This document shows positions 44,745-53,738 of a DNA stretch of 64,000 bases, in pieces. The DNA comes from G963678255 sp963678255 (GTDB taxonomy: Bacteria > Cloacimonadota > Cloacimonadia > Cloacimonadales > WRIO01). The DNA lies in the NCBI GenBank assembly GCA_963678255.2, contig CAXXTW010000001.1, positions 1,475,271-1,539,270 of the forward strand, written 5' to 3'. The stretch's first letter is position 1. The number at the start of each line of letters is the position of its first letter. Under the pieces are notes generated by a model. That model was given only the letters and a program-made list of their open reading frames with translations. It made no database searches and was not told the DNA's origin. Position numbers and translations under genes: made by a program.

Positions 44745-45737
44745 TTATTTTAGCTTTTTAAGCATTTTTATACCATTATTATTATTCGGATTGAGCTCAA
44801 TAGATTTCTGATAATTTTTAATAGCCTCTTCTTTTTTGCCCGCTTTCATGTAAGCTTCTCCTAAACTATCAAAAGAATTGAAGGATTTTGGAAATTCTAT
44901 GGTATTTATTCTAAAGATTTCAATGCTCTCCTTGTACAGGCTTTGATTTAATAACTTATAACCAAGATCATTTAATTCTGTTTCCTCCACACTATAAAAA
45001 GAAGATGAATCTCTTTTTATATCTGAATATTTTTTGTTGAGTTCTTCTACACTTGATTTATTTAAAACAAGTTTATAAAGTTCTTCACTTAAAGATGATT
45101 TAAAAATCAAGGGTAAAGATTCAAGCCCTGCATTATATGTGCCGGTTTTTATTGCTTCATAGGGCGAAAATCCTAAATCTACATAGTTTTGTAATTCTTC
45201 CATAGCTGAAAAGCCAAGAACTACTGCAACGGTTAATGCCGGAGTATCTGTGGAAAGTAAAAGAGGTACACCTGAATCGTGAAGATTCTTGACAAATAGT
45301 TTACTGCTCCCATAAAAAGCTCTATAAAAATTATGACAATCTTTATCTAATATCTGATTAGCCATCTTTTTACAAATTCTACTGATTTGTAAATTATATG
45401 GGTTTTGCCCTGCTAAATATTCGCTCATAAATCCTTTGTATAAATACTTTAACTCTGTACGTTTCAAAAACAAATCTTTCTCAAAGACCTGTTCTTCAAC
45501 TATTTTGGGCACAATCAAAGTAGGTGTAACAAACATATTAGCTTTTTTAACCTTAGCTACTATTCGATCAATTTTTTCTTCATTCTTCTTCAGGTAGTCT
45601 TCAGGACTTAATCCACTTTCATAGTATTGTGAAACCCATTGCTCAATAACGGAACCAAAGTCTGGCTTACTAAGAAAACCCTTTTTAAAATCAACTAACT
45701 CATAACCAAGTTCTCCAACATGAGCTATCTCATTCAC
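44745..45737 (-). pseudogene. Amidohydrolase, C-terminal part with TPR; N-terminal half missing
   Basis: 330 residues from a GTG. It matches the second half of metal-dependent amidohydrolases (imidazolonepropionase type): IAHVGEL carrying the metal-binding His, and LLLSTDTPA with the catalytic Asp. Two TPR-like repeats follow at the end (about 255-330). The N-terminal HxH metal motif and first barrel strands are absent. The same frame stays open about 50 bases further upstream (LFPFKVGFDLFAEEGV, clearly family-like) before a stop next to the pentapeptide gene. Probably a 5'-deleted gene. Confidence 0.75.
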
Positions 45738-45802
45738 ACCTTCTTCTGCAAAGAGATCAAAACCAACTTTAAAAGGAAATAAATCAACTCAATATGTTTT
45801 TT

Positions 45803-46390
45803 TTAATCTACTAGGTCAATTCCTAAATGATTTAAAAAATTCACGGCTTCTGGTAAAGAAAATTTTGCTTTTTTTATAACATTTGTATAAGGATTTATAG
45901 AATATCCTAAAGCATTTCGAAAATCGGCTTTCTCTAAATTTGTATTATTAAAACTAACATCTCTAAACTTTACTTTTTTAAAATTTGCTAAACATAGATT
46001 TGTGCCTATAAAATCAGTTTCTATTATCTCACTATCTTCAAATTTTGTTTTCTTTAAAGACATATGACAAAAATTGCAATTCTTTATCACACAATTTTCA
46101 AAGCTTATATCTAAACCGAATTGATTGGCTTTAGTATAGTTTATCCCTAATATCTTGCAATCTATAAATTTAATGTTTTGCAAATGACTATTCTCAAAAT
46201 TCACTAAAGAAAGATTTGTCTCAATAAATACACAATCTTCTAAAGATGATTCTGAAAAATTAGCATGACTTAAATCACAGTTTTTAAATGTACAAGAAGA
46301 CATTTGCTTCTTTGAAAATTCTGCGTCTATATCATGACTTTCTATATAGATTTGCTTATAATATTCATTTGGCTCTAAATCATTTTCCAT
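45803..46390 (-). CDS. Pentapeptide-repeat protein
   Basis: 195 residues from ATG 46390 (GAGAG upstream; a TTG 15 bases earlier is weaker). About 20 A(D/N)LXX-type units, such as CDLSHANFSESSLEDCVFIETNLSLVNF, build a right-handed quadrilateral beta-helix. Family members include gyrase-protecting proteins, but most have no known role. Many Cys in the repeats. The amidohydrolase fragment begins just after its stop. Confidence 0.9.
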   Translation of the reverse strand: MENDLEPNEYYKQIYIESHDIDAEFSKKQMSSCTFKNCDLSHANFSESSLEDCVFIETNLSLVNFENSHLQNIKFIDCKILGINYTKANQFGLDISFENCVIKNCNFCHMSLKKTKFEDSEIIETDFIGTNLCLANFKKVKFRDVSFNNTNLEKADFRNALGYSINPYTNVIKKAKFSLPEAVNFLNHLGIDLVD

Positions 46391-46636
46391 AATGCTCTCT
46401 TTCAACTATTTCAAAATCTCTTTTCATAGTTTTCTTCATCATTTTAACAGCTTTCTTTTCTGAGAACATAAAATCTTATCATTGAAATTTTAGCAATAAA
46501 AACATGAACCTTTTATCTATAACTTCTCATTCTTTATCTACTAATGAGTACAAAAAAATATGCAGAAACATCTTTCAGTGCTTCTGCTGAGTATTATCAA
46601 TGATTTTGCCTTTTCATTAAATCATTCTATATCATA

Positions 46637-48121
46637 TCATGAATCTTTTATCTCTTTTTTAAAATCTATAAATCCTCTTTCAACATTTGTTCCGATAAGC
46701 TCAACTTGAATTTTATCTCCTACATCCATCTTTTCCTGACCCTTGATCAATCTTCCTTCTACAAGTGGTTTATTTAATCTAACCCAAGTGCCTTTTTCTG
46801 AAGCCCCGGTAACTATTCCATTAAAACTCTCTCCAATTCGTGTCTCCAAAAGCATAGCTGCAGCAGATTTATCAACCTGTCTTTCTATTTTTTTGACAGT
46901 ATCTTCTCGCATGGCGCAATGTTTAGCGAGTTCTTTTAGACCTTCTAAACAATATGGCGCTGGATCATCTTCTAAAGCAGCCTTTAGTAATCTTTGGGTT
47001 ATTAAATCAGGAAAACGACGATTAGGAGCAGTTGAATGAGTATAGTCGTGAACTGCTAATCCAAAATGCCCAAGAAAGTCATCCCCTTTTTGTTCCACAA
47101 CATACTCACCTGATCCCAATAACTTGACAATACTTAATGAAATATCTGGATAACGATCTGGATCAGTTGTTTTTACTTTTAATAAAAACTGATTAAGTGC
47201 TTGTGGGTTTGGAATATCTGGAAGTATTACATCCCAACTAGAGGCTAATTCTTTTATCCTATCCCAACGTCTTGGTTTTCTTACAACACGCCTAATCGAT
47301 GGATATTCCTTAGAAACTAAATATCTGGCAACAACACCATTCGCTCCAATCATAAAATCTGCGATGATATCTTTTGCCCTATTGGTTGTTTCTATTTCAA
47401 GATACTTTATCTTGTATTTATCAAAAACAACATGAGCTTTTATTATATTAAGATCAAGTGCCCCATTTTCATGTCTCAGAGTTTTCATTTCATGGGCAAC
47501 TTTATCTTGCAAACGAAGGCTAGATTCTAAATTTTTAACCTCTTGGATATCGTCTGGTATAGTACTCTTGCCTTCAAGCCAACTTGCAATACTATTGTAA
47601 CATAATTTTGCATTATTTCTCACTAAAGCACTATAAATATCTGACTGACTAATTGAACCATCTTCTTTTATGATCATTTCAACCACAATCGCTTTTCGAT
47701 CTACATTTAAATTAAGAGAAGTCATATCATTTGAAAGTAATTCAGGTAGCATTGGAAAGATTTCTGCTGGTGTATAAACTGATAAAGTGTTATGTTGAGC
47801 ATGTTTATCGATCTCAGATTGAGGTTTAACTATCTCATCTACATCTGCGATAGCTACTAATACTTTAACTTCATCTCTATTGATTCTTTCAGCATAGGTT
47901 AATTGATCAATATCAAGAGAATCATCATTGTCAATCGAACACCAACATAGACCCCTAAGATCATGAGTTGTTGCCTCAATAAGTAATTGAGGTTTATGGA
48001 TTTTTTCTAATTCCAAAAGAGCTTCTTCTGAGAAAAAGGGGAGAAGTCCTCGTTCTAGCATCAGGCGTCTGGCTATTCTTCTTAAGATAGAATGCTGTCT
48101 TTTATCTTCAGCTTTATTCAT
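46637..48121 (-). CDS. RNase II/R-family exoribonuclease, short form
   Basis: 494 residues. The RNB domain starts at about 55 with the metal motif SIDNDDSLDIDQL (Asp64, Asp70, Asp72). The position of the fourth Asp of RNase II is Gln73, as I recall for this short subfamily. HDYTHSTAPNRRFPDLITQR is the conserved RNB tail, and an S1-like domain (about 425-490; GIVTGASEKGTWVRL) follows. It lacks the N-terminal cold-shock domains of classical RNase R (about 700-800 residues). GGAG lies upstream. Degrades RNA 3' to 5'. Confidence 0.9.
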   Translation of the reverse strand: MNKAEDKRQHSILRRIARRLMLERGLLPFFSEEALLELEKIHKPQLLIEATTHDLRGLCWCSIDNDDSLDIDQLTYAERINRDEVKVLVAIADVDEIVKPQSEIDKHAQHNTLSVYTPAEIFPMLPELLSNDMTSLNLNVDRKAIVVEMIIKEDGSISQSDIYSALVRNNAKLCYNSIASWLEGKSTIPDDIQEVKNLESSLRLQDKVAHEMKTLRHENGALDLNIIKAHVVFDKYKIKYLEIETTNRAKDIIADFMIGANGVVARYLVSKEYPSIRRVVRKPRRWDRIKELASSWDVILPDIPNPQALNQFLLKVKTTDPDRYPDISLSIVKLLGSGEYVVEQKGDDFLGHFGLAVHDYTHSTAPNRRFPDLITQRLLKAALEDDPAPYCLEGLKELAKHCAMREDTVKKIERQVDKSAAAMLLETRIGESFNGIVTGASEKGTWVRLNKPLVEGRLIKGQEKMDVGDKIQVELIGTNVERGFIDFKKEIKDS

Positions 48122-48195
48122 GATTTCTCCTTTTTGATTGGTTAATCCTATTTCTCAGATAACTTTTAACTCTCTTGAAAAATTCAAATCTTTTA

Positions 48196-48657
48196 CTATA
48201 TTTCTTGTTTTTTATTATCAATGACAAAATCCTTAAGCGCTGTGCTCAACTCTCCCATATCATGGTTAAATTCTGTCTTAAATTCTTCCCATTTGTCTTT
48301 TCCATCTTCTTTGTAATTTATGATTTTTGATTTGAGATCTTTATTCTTCTGCTCTAAATCAACAATCTTCTTATCATATTTTGCTTCGTATTTGCCTTTA
48401 GCTGTTATCATCTTAGCATTATATACTTCAATAATCTTCTCATTCTCACTGATTTTCGCTTCTGCTTCTGTTTTGAATTCGTTCCATGCAGCTTCTGCAT
48501 CAGCTTTTGTTTTCGCTTCTTCAACTGCTAATTCTGCTTCATATACCTTAGCTTTTGCATCAATTACATCATCTTTTTTAGATTTAGAACATCCTGTAAA
48601 AATGACAAATATCAAGCAAATTGCCAAAACCCAGAGTAATACTTTTAATTGCTTCAT
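48196..48657 (-). CDS. Coiled-coil lipoprotein
   Basis: 153 residues: lipobox IFTGC (Cys23) and then an almost continuous charged helix rich in Ala, Lys and Glu (AKAKVYEAELAVEEAKTKADAEAAWNEF and on). It probably forms a long coiled coil on the envelope. It starts 15 bases after the CsbD-family gene, and the pairing suggests a stress-related operon. No named family recognised. Confidence 0.8.
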   Translation of the reverse strand: MKQLKVLLWVLAICLIFVIFTGCSKSKKDDVIDAKAKVYEAELAVEEAKTKADAEAAWNEFKTEAEAKISENEKIIEVYNAKMITAKGKYEAKYDKKIVDLEQKNKDLKSKIINYKEDGKDKWEEFKTEFNHDMGELSTALKDFVIDNKKQEI

Positions 48658-48672
48658 TTTAGATACCTACCT

Positions 48673-48858
48673 TTATAACTTCATAATCGTAGCACGAAGA
48701 CTTTCTTTAGATTCTCCAAGTTTTTTTTGAAGTATTCCTAAGAGTTCATCTTCTTTTCCCTTAACAAAAAGTAAGTCATCATCGGTTAGATTTGCATATT
48801 TTTGTTTCAATTTCCCTGCAATGACATTCCAATTCCCTTTAATAGTTAACTTTTCCAT
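48673..48858 (-). CDS. CsbD-family stress protein
   Basis: 61 residues: LTIKGNWNVIAGKLKQKYANLTDDDLLFVKGKEDELLGILQKKLG, the complete CsbD signature. CsbD proteins are general-stress (sigma-B or RpoS-type) proteins of unknown activity. The partner-switch-type phosphatase at 8022-9176 could control such a regulon, which is only an inference. GGAGG precedes ATG. Confidence 0.92.
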   Translation of the reverse strand: MEKLTIKGNWNVIAGKLKQKYANLTDDDLLFVKGKEDELLGILQKKLGESKESLRATIMKL

Positions 48859-49169
48859 CTGTTCCTCCAGAAATTAATAGATTCTTTACATTTTTCTCAA
48901 CCCTCATTTCAAATGACAATCTATTTAAAGATTGTAGTTCAAATGACACTGTCAAGTGACAATATAGTTAGTTGTTGAGTAAATGCAATTTATATTCTTA
49001 ATTATTATTCAATATTTTACAAAAACTTGTTTTCTCTTTTCAAATATGAAAATCTTATAAACTTCTTTTTCTAAAATACATACTCCCTGCTTTAATAAAT
49101 CTTTTTATCGTTTTCTTTCCGTGTTTTCTGTGCCTTCCGTGGTTGATGACTTTTTTTATGCCTCATTTG
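48859..49169. other. 311-base gap with no gene
   Basis: AT-rich, no convincing frame. A direct repeat (CAAATGACA, near 48913 and 48941) lies close to the CsbD start. The only other structure is the short dispersed-repeat-like element at its right end, listed separately. Confidence 0.5.
49113..49148. repeat. Short repeat of the CCACGGAAG/CACGGAAA type
   Basis: Read on the minus strand it contains ACCACGGAAGGCACAGAAAA then CACGGAAAG: three near-copies of an 11-base CACGGAAA-like unit. I recall very similar degenerate units scattered between genes in unrelated bacteria. It lies 22 bases after the nitroreductase stop (minus). Confidence 0.5.
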
Positions 49170-49796
49170 TTATTCTTTTGGAAATCCCACAGAAATTATT
49201 AGAGTAGTATATTGCTCAGATCTTAATCCCATAATTCGGTTCACATGGTTTCGATCGTATGCTAATCGGGTAACTGCTGACATATTAGCGCTGGCTGCGT
49301 ATAGATAGATGTTTTGCGAGATATGACCTGCATTATAAGCTGCATAGCTATGCTTTGCACTAAGTAAATGTAATTCAATATTCTCGATATCACCAAGTCT
49401 TTCCCTATATACTGTATCAATATGGCTTAGCTTATCAATATCACTAACTAACACGATTTCTAAAGGGGCTGCTTGAACAAACTCTTGAAAACCTGTTTCT
49501 TTTCGATAATCTCCATCTATAGTCTTTAATAAACTATGGTCAATTGGATCATATATAAATATCCCTTGCTTACAAATCGCATAAATATCAATATCCTTTA
49601 TATTCATTCCAGATGGACTGGTGTGATTTCCCGATTCTTCACGATTAAAACCATTTGCAGACCAAAGTAGATTTGATAATTCTTCTAAAGTGAGTTCTCT
49701 ATCTGAGAATTCACGACTTGACTTTCTAAGATTTAATGCCTCGTAAAGAGTTGTTGTATTTTTAAAATTAACTTCGGGTAGTTTAAGTTTTTCCAT
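49170..49796 (-). CDS. SagB-type nitroreductase-family flavoprotein
   Basis: 208 residues. FMN-dependent nitroreductase fold: RKSSREFSDRELTLEELSNLLWSANGF, then HTSPSGMNIKDIDIYAI, and the C-terminal AYNAGHISQNIYLYAASANMSAVTRLAYD, typical of SagB/ThcOx-type members. Family enzymes oxidise azoline rings or reduce nitro/quinone compounds; without a RiPP neighbour the substrate is open. AAGGAG precedes ATG. It follows a damaged flavodoxin-family gene by 13 bases. Confidence 0.88.
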   Translation of the reverse strand: MEKLKLPEVNFKNTTTLYEALNLRKSSREFSDRELTLEELSNLLWSANGFNREESGNHTSPSGMNIKDIDIYAICKQGIFIYDPIDHSLLKTIDGDYRKETGFQEFVQAAPLEIVLVSDIDKLSHIDTVYRERLGDIENIELHLLSAKHSYAAYNAGHISQNIYLYAASANMSAVTRLAYDRNHVNRIMGLRSEQYTTLIISVGFPKE

Positions 49797-49809
49797 TATA
49801 TTCTCCTTG

Positions 49810-50418
49810 TTATAGTTCTTTCCCTAGTTGATAAGCTTTCTCTATGATATCTTTTTGTGCTTCAACATCATCAATATTTGCATTTTTATATGCAATAAGA
49901 TAATCTTTTGTCTCAATACCTAAAAATGAAAATGCTTGAATCGTTGATTCTACATATTTTTCTATTAACTCAGGACTTCCATTACCTGCTGATACTAAAA
50001 ATGTGAGCTTCGGATGTTTTGTTAAACGTGTTGTAAAGCCAGGATTACAAAGTGCAAGCCATCTATCAAACATCTTCTTTGTTTGGGATGTCATTTGTCC
50101 CATATAAATTGGATAACCGATTACGATATGATCTGCTTGTAATAATTCTGGATACAAGACTTGCATATCATCGGTTTGAATACAAGTAACAATTCCAAAA
50201 CATGAACCACAACCTTTACATCCTTGGATATCCATATCTTCTAATCGATAGGACAACACAGTATGACCTTGAGCCTTTGCACCTTCAGAAAAATACAGAT
50301 ATTTATATTTCAATGAAAAGAGATGAAAATCAAGATCCTCGATAGGGGTTTTCCGGGCTTGATTTTTTCTTTGCTTTCGTTTATTTTGTATCAAGACAAA
50401 AGAAATGAAGAATACCAT
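49810..50418 (-). pseudogene. Flavodoxin-family Fe-S/FMN reductase, N-terminus replaced by repeat DNA
   Basis: The part 49810-50293 is a clear flavodoxin-like NAD(P)H-dependent oxidoreductase: EGAKAQGHTVLSYRLEDMDIQGCKGCGSCF, IGYPIYMGQMTSQTKKMFDRW. The normal start (MKKVLILNGSPR-type phosphate loop that binds FMN) is missing. The frame runs on into 50294-50418, where it translates a dispersed repeat (copies at 53486 and 56448), so the first about 40 residues are not native. It would not bind FMN normally. Downstream it is linked to the nitroreductase gene. Confidence 0.8.
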
Positions 50419-50427
50419 TTCAAAGAA
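50347..50427 (+). repeat. Dispersed repeat R2, copy 1
   Basis: An about 75-base element containing GGGCTTGATTTTTTCTTTG and, after an internal ATCAAG that pairs with CTTGAT, AAAGAAATGAAGAATACC. Near-identical copy at 53486-53557 and right half at 56448-56480. This copy forms the foreign 5' part of the flavodoxin frame. Confidence 0.85.
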
Positions 50428-50452
50428 ATGAAAAGACTTTATTCAACATATG

Positions 50453-50572
50453 CCATCCTAAAGATATCCTCCAACGATGATGATTATCTCTTATCTTTTA
50501 TCTGCAAATCTCAGATTTGCAATTATCTGCAACACGCCAGTGTTGCTAATATCTGCAACACTCTAGTGTTGC
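50453..50572 (+). repeat. Hairpin-unit run 1 (three 25-nt units) with repeat R4 leader
   Basis: The 68-base block 50453-50520 recurs at 56201-56268 with a one-base difference in the hairpin loop. It ends in unit 1, GCAAATCTCAGATTTGC (50504-50520). Unit 2 is GCAACACGCCAGTGTTGC (50529-50546) and unit 3 GCAACACTCTAGTGTTGC (50555-50572), each after TATCT, spaced 25-26 bases. A related hairpin, GTGCGAACTTCCAGTTTGCA, lies near 50640. The rest, 50573-51006, shows no gene. Confidence 0.85.
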
Positions 50573-51006
50573 TACTATCCTTTATTCATCGCTTTTTGAA
50601 GTGAACAGTCTCAATTTATATTTCTTCAAATCACCCGTTGTGCGAACTTCCAGTTTGCACTTTCTTACTTCTATTTAAATTTCCATCTCTTTTGAAAATG
50701 CGTCACATTCATGGATTCAGACTTTATTACTGAATACTCAAATCTTAAAATATTCCAAGACTCCTTTCTTATTCACCAAAAATATCTGAAATAAATACTA
50801 GAATTATTTCGAAATGATCTCTTGATGATAACCTAAGTTTTTGAGCAATTTCTAACAACTCAATAAGTCATAGCTTGAATGAACCCTTATTGAAGGTAAG
50901 GCGATCCTTGGACATTTGGTTTTTTCTGTTATAGTTGAAACTATTAGTAGTACGACTCAATTCCCACCCCCTTTTTTTGTTGAAAACTTTTTTCTTAAGA
51001 TTTAAT

Positions 51007-52618
51007 GTAACTACTCAGGTATTAATATTATCTGGGAGAAAGTTCAGGGATTTTAGACAGAATATCAAAGATATTTAATCCTCTTTTTTTAGCAGTATCA
51101 ATAACGGATCTAATGATACAGTAGTCCTGAGCCCCATTTTTAAACTGCCCAGACACTTTAAGTTTAACTTTAACATTTCTAAGAGCTCTTTCTGAATCAT
51201 TGTTATCCGGAGGAATGACTGTTTCATAAACACAAGGCAAAATATATCCTCTGATTTTTATCAAAGATTTCTGAAGAGTAGAGGTTTCTTTAAACTCTTT
51301 TTTGCAAATAGTCATCGCCAGTAGAATATTGATTTTATCTTCAAAGTGTTTCATTTCTGGAGAAGATCTGTCATAATCTATTGTTTGGATTCGCTTGAAT
51401 TGAAAAATTTCTTTTACCAGGCTTTTGAAATCAGTAGAAAAAGGATGCTTTTCTCTTTCCTCAATATAAGTTAGATCTCTAAGAATATGAGCCAGACAAA
51501 TCTGATGATTTAAAGCCTTCGTTTTTAACTGAGCGGAAAATCTGTCCGTAACTAACACAGATTCAGGCAAACCGTTTTCCCATATTTTTTGAATTGTCTC
51601 GTATCCTCTGGTATGAGAATATTCAAGAAACACATTCTTAATGTCTCTCCAAGCCCAAATCCATCCTTTTTTACCATTGACCTTTACGCTTGTTTCATCA
51701 GAACCAACAACTTTCGAGGAGCTCAGATTCTTTTTAATTCTCTCATAGATAACCTTAGATTTATCAGCAAATTTCCTTAATATGTTTTTCAATGATCCCT
51801 GGGAAATTCTTATATTAACAACATCAGACAAAAGCTGAGCTGTTCTTTTAAATGGAATACATTGGTAAACATTCAAATACGAAACGATGGTCTGAATGTT
51901 TTCACCGTACTGAACCGGGGCCGTAACATTTTCAGGATATTCAGCCAGATATTTATTATTACAATCAGGGCAAATGCATGAATATTGCTGAAATTCTTTG
52001 ATGAATGCTTGTATAGAAGGGATATCAATCACCTGTCGTTTGGAATTTAATCTAAATTCATCATCATTAAAATGATGTCCACAATGACATTGATTTACCT
52101 TTAATTCAACAATCTGATCCGGATTTTTTACTTGTAAAAGGGTTTTTCCATTATGACCGGACTGTCCTCCGCTTTTCTTATTGCTTTTTTCTCTTGTACT
52201 TTTATTCTTTCTTGATAAGTCCATCGAAGGAGGTATTGATGAATTGTTACTGTTCTTAGGGTTATTTTTCTTTTCGAGAATTTTCATTAAGAAATCAACC
52301 TTTTCACTTAAAAGCCTGATTTCTTCTTTGAGTTCAGCTCTTTCTTCTGCAATGCTGATTTTTAACCGGCAAATTTCCAGTTTAAGCCTGTCATTTTCAG
52401 CTTTAGCTTCATAATATTTACTTTTATAATCCATAAGTACATAATGAATTAATTAACTATATATGTCAATGTATTTCTTATTAATATTGATAGTTTTTTA
52501 TAATATATTGTGTATATTCTAAGTTTTAATATATATTATTGGAAAGGTAAATAATAAGGCATGATTATAACAAAAAATGGTGTTTTTAAAACTTAACGAA
52601 GGGTACCTGAGTAGTTAC
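51007..52618 (-). mobile_element. IS66-family insertion sequence, copy 1
   Basis: 1612 bp bounded by perfect 15-bp inverted repeats GTAACTACTCAGGTA / TACCTGAGTAGTTAC. An 8-bp target duplication, GATTTAAT, is at 50999-51006 and 52619-52626; 8 bp is the usual IS66 value. It contains a single transposase gene and no TnpA/TnpB homologs, as in the ISBst12-like group. Almost identical to the copy at 58222-59833. Confidence 0.96.
51028..52434 (-). CDS. IS66-family transposase (TnpC type), copy 1
   Basis: 468 residues: N-terminal coiled coil (about 5-55), a zinc-binding region (CHCGHHF ... CICPDCNNKY, about 113-165), and a DDE catalytic domain with Asp in VVGSDETSVKV, Asp in VLVTDRFSAQ and Glu in NNDSERALRNVK. 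Intact, probably active. It differs from the second copy at one residue seen by eye (His for Tyr in EMKHFEDK). Confidence 0.96.
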   Translation of the reverse strand: MDYKSKYYEAKAENDRLKLEICRLKISIAEERAELKEEIRLLSEKVDFLMKILEKKNNPKNSNNSSIPPSMDLSRKNKSTREKSNKKSGGQSGHNGKTLLQVKNPDQIVELKVNQCHCGHHFNDDEFRLNSKRQVIDIPSIQAFIKEFQQYSCICPDCNNKYLAEYPENVTAPVQYGENIQTIVSYLNVYQCIPFKRTAQLLSDVVNIRISQGSLKNILRKFADKSKVIYERIKKNLSSSKVVGSDETSVKVNGKKGWIWAWRDIKNVFLEYSHTRGYETIQKIWENGLPESVLVTDRFSAQLKTKALNHQICLAHILRDLTYIEEREKHPFSTDFKSLVKEIFQFKRIQTIDYDRSSPEMKHFEDKINILLAMTICKKEFKETSTLQKSLIKIRGYILPCVYETVIPPDNNDSERALRNVKVKLKVSGQFKNGAQDYCIIRSVIDTAKKRGLNIFDILSKIPELSPR

Positions 52619-52626
52619 GATTTAAT

Positions 52627-52990
52627 CCATTTTTCTAATTTCATAAAAAAATGAATAATTTTATATTTTTTTATTCTGTAAAAACTTTAAAATCAATCCT
52701 TTAACAAATATCAAAAAAAATTATTTTCATATTTTTTAAAAAAAATTCTGCAATTTCATTAAAATTCAAAAAATATCAAAAAAAACAGTGTTTTTTAACC
52801 TTCTAAAAAAAAATATCAACTTTTTTCATGTGATACAACTATCTGAAAAATAGAGGTTTAAAAATACAATAAATGAATAAACCAAATAATCATAGGTGAT
52901 TTTTCAAAAATGACCCCCCTTATATATATAGAGGGGTATGTTTTTAAAAATCCAATAGTCAGGAGGTCTTCATGAAATCTTTCTGTAAAT
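52627..52990. other. Very AT-rich stretch with repeated AAATATCAAAAAAAA motif
   Basis: No gene. The 15-base motif AAATATCAAAAAAAA occurs at 52706-52720 and 52771-52785 with a shorter form at 52811. A small GC stem (CCCCT/AGGGG, around 52921-52938) follows. It precedes a region with an initiator-like gene (53739), so an old replication origin is conceivable; this is weak. Confidence 0.35.
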
Positions 52991-53246
52991 GAAACTGTAC
53001 TTATCTTTATCTGCAACACATTCATGTAATTTTATCTTTTATCTGCAACTCACCGTGCTGCCATTATCTGCAACACATTCATGTAATTTTATCTTTTATC
53101 TTTTATCTGCAAATCTCTGATTTGCCATTATCTGTAGTGCGTCAGCACTACCATTATCTTCTCCAATAGATGTCAATTTTTTAAAAGAACAATCTCAAAA
53201 CAAGGTGTTTCATTTTTACCAAACAGGCGACAGCCTGATATGAGCT
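52990..53246 (+). repeat. Hairpin-unit run 2 and repeat R3, copy 1
   Basis: Degenerate units (ATCTGCAACACATTCATGTA, near 53010 and 53067) lead to GCAAATCTCTGATTTGC (53109-53125) and GTAGTGCGTCAGCACTAC (53134-53151). Repeat R3 (53152-53246) follows, with the hairpin CAGGCGACAGCCTG (53224-53237). Outer arms CAAGGTGTTTCAT (53199) and ATGAAACATCTTG (53250) pair around it. R3 recurs at 53590 and 56591. Confidence 0.8.
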
Positions 53247-53327
53247 CCTATGAAACATCTTGTGTATTTGTCTATTTTAATTAATTAATCCATAAAATAT
53301 ATTAAATATCCAGGTATCAATGAGACA

Positions 53328-53471
53328 ATGCCCATGAAAAAATGGCGTAAAGTCGTAGGGAAACTCGAAGGGGAACGAACAGCCATTCTGATTGAAGACA
53401 ATGGTTTACCTCATAATTTAACTTACCCATTGGCAAGCTATGGCGGAGTCCCTGAGAGTGACTGGAGATAG
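53328..53471 (+). CDS. Small DUF3006-like protein
   Basis: 47 residues (or 45 from the second ATG at 53334), starting MPMKKWRKVVGKLEGERTAI. The pattern EGERTAILIEDNG then YPLASYG and PESDW recalls DUF3006 (D-R-x-E-G-x-x-A-V-L ... L-P ... G-D-W). That is an impression only. The ribosome site is weak. It lies between repeat R3 and repeat R2 on the plus strand, in line with the other genes of the repeat field. Confidence 0.45.
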   Translation: MPMKKWRKVVGKLEGERTAILIEDNGLPHNLTYPLASYGGVPESDWR

Positions 53472-53485
53472 CAAGTTTTTTCCTA

Positions 53486-53557
53486 GGGCTTGATTTTTTC
53501 TTTGCTTCGTTTATTTTGCATCAAGGCAAAAGAAATGAAGAATACCATTTCAAAGAA
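53486..53557 (+). repeat. Dispersed repeat R2, copy 2
   Basis: Matches the 50347-50427 copy from GGGCTTGATTTTTTCTTTG to CATTTCAAAGAA with few changes (TTCGTTT for TTTCGTTT, CATCAAGG for TATCAAGA). Confidence 0.85.
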
Positions 53558-53589
53558 TTAACCCTATCTTCTCAAACAGTTATCATTTT

Positions 53590-53705
53590 TGAAAAGGACA
53601 ATCTCAAAACAAGGTGTTTCATTTTTACCAAACAGGCAACAGCCTGATATGAGCTTTTATCTGCAAATCTCAGATTTGCAATTATCTGCAACACACCAGT
53701 GTTGC
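53590..53705 (+). repeat. Repeat R3, copy 2, and hairpin-unit run 3
   Basis: R3 (53590-53654) with hairpin CAGGCAACAGCCTG, but without the right outer arm. Then units GCAAATCTCAGATTTGC (53663-53679) and GCAACACACCAGTGTTGC (53688-53705), 25 bases apart. The initiator-like gene starts 33 bases later. Confidence 0.85.
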
Positions 53706-53738
53706 TCATCACACTAGCACTGCCAAAAGGAGTTTACT

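Noticed and set aside
50323..50604. 93-codon plus-strand frame
   Set aside because: Reads through repeat R2, R4 and three hairpin units, antisense to the reductase remnant.
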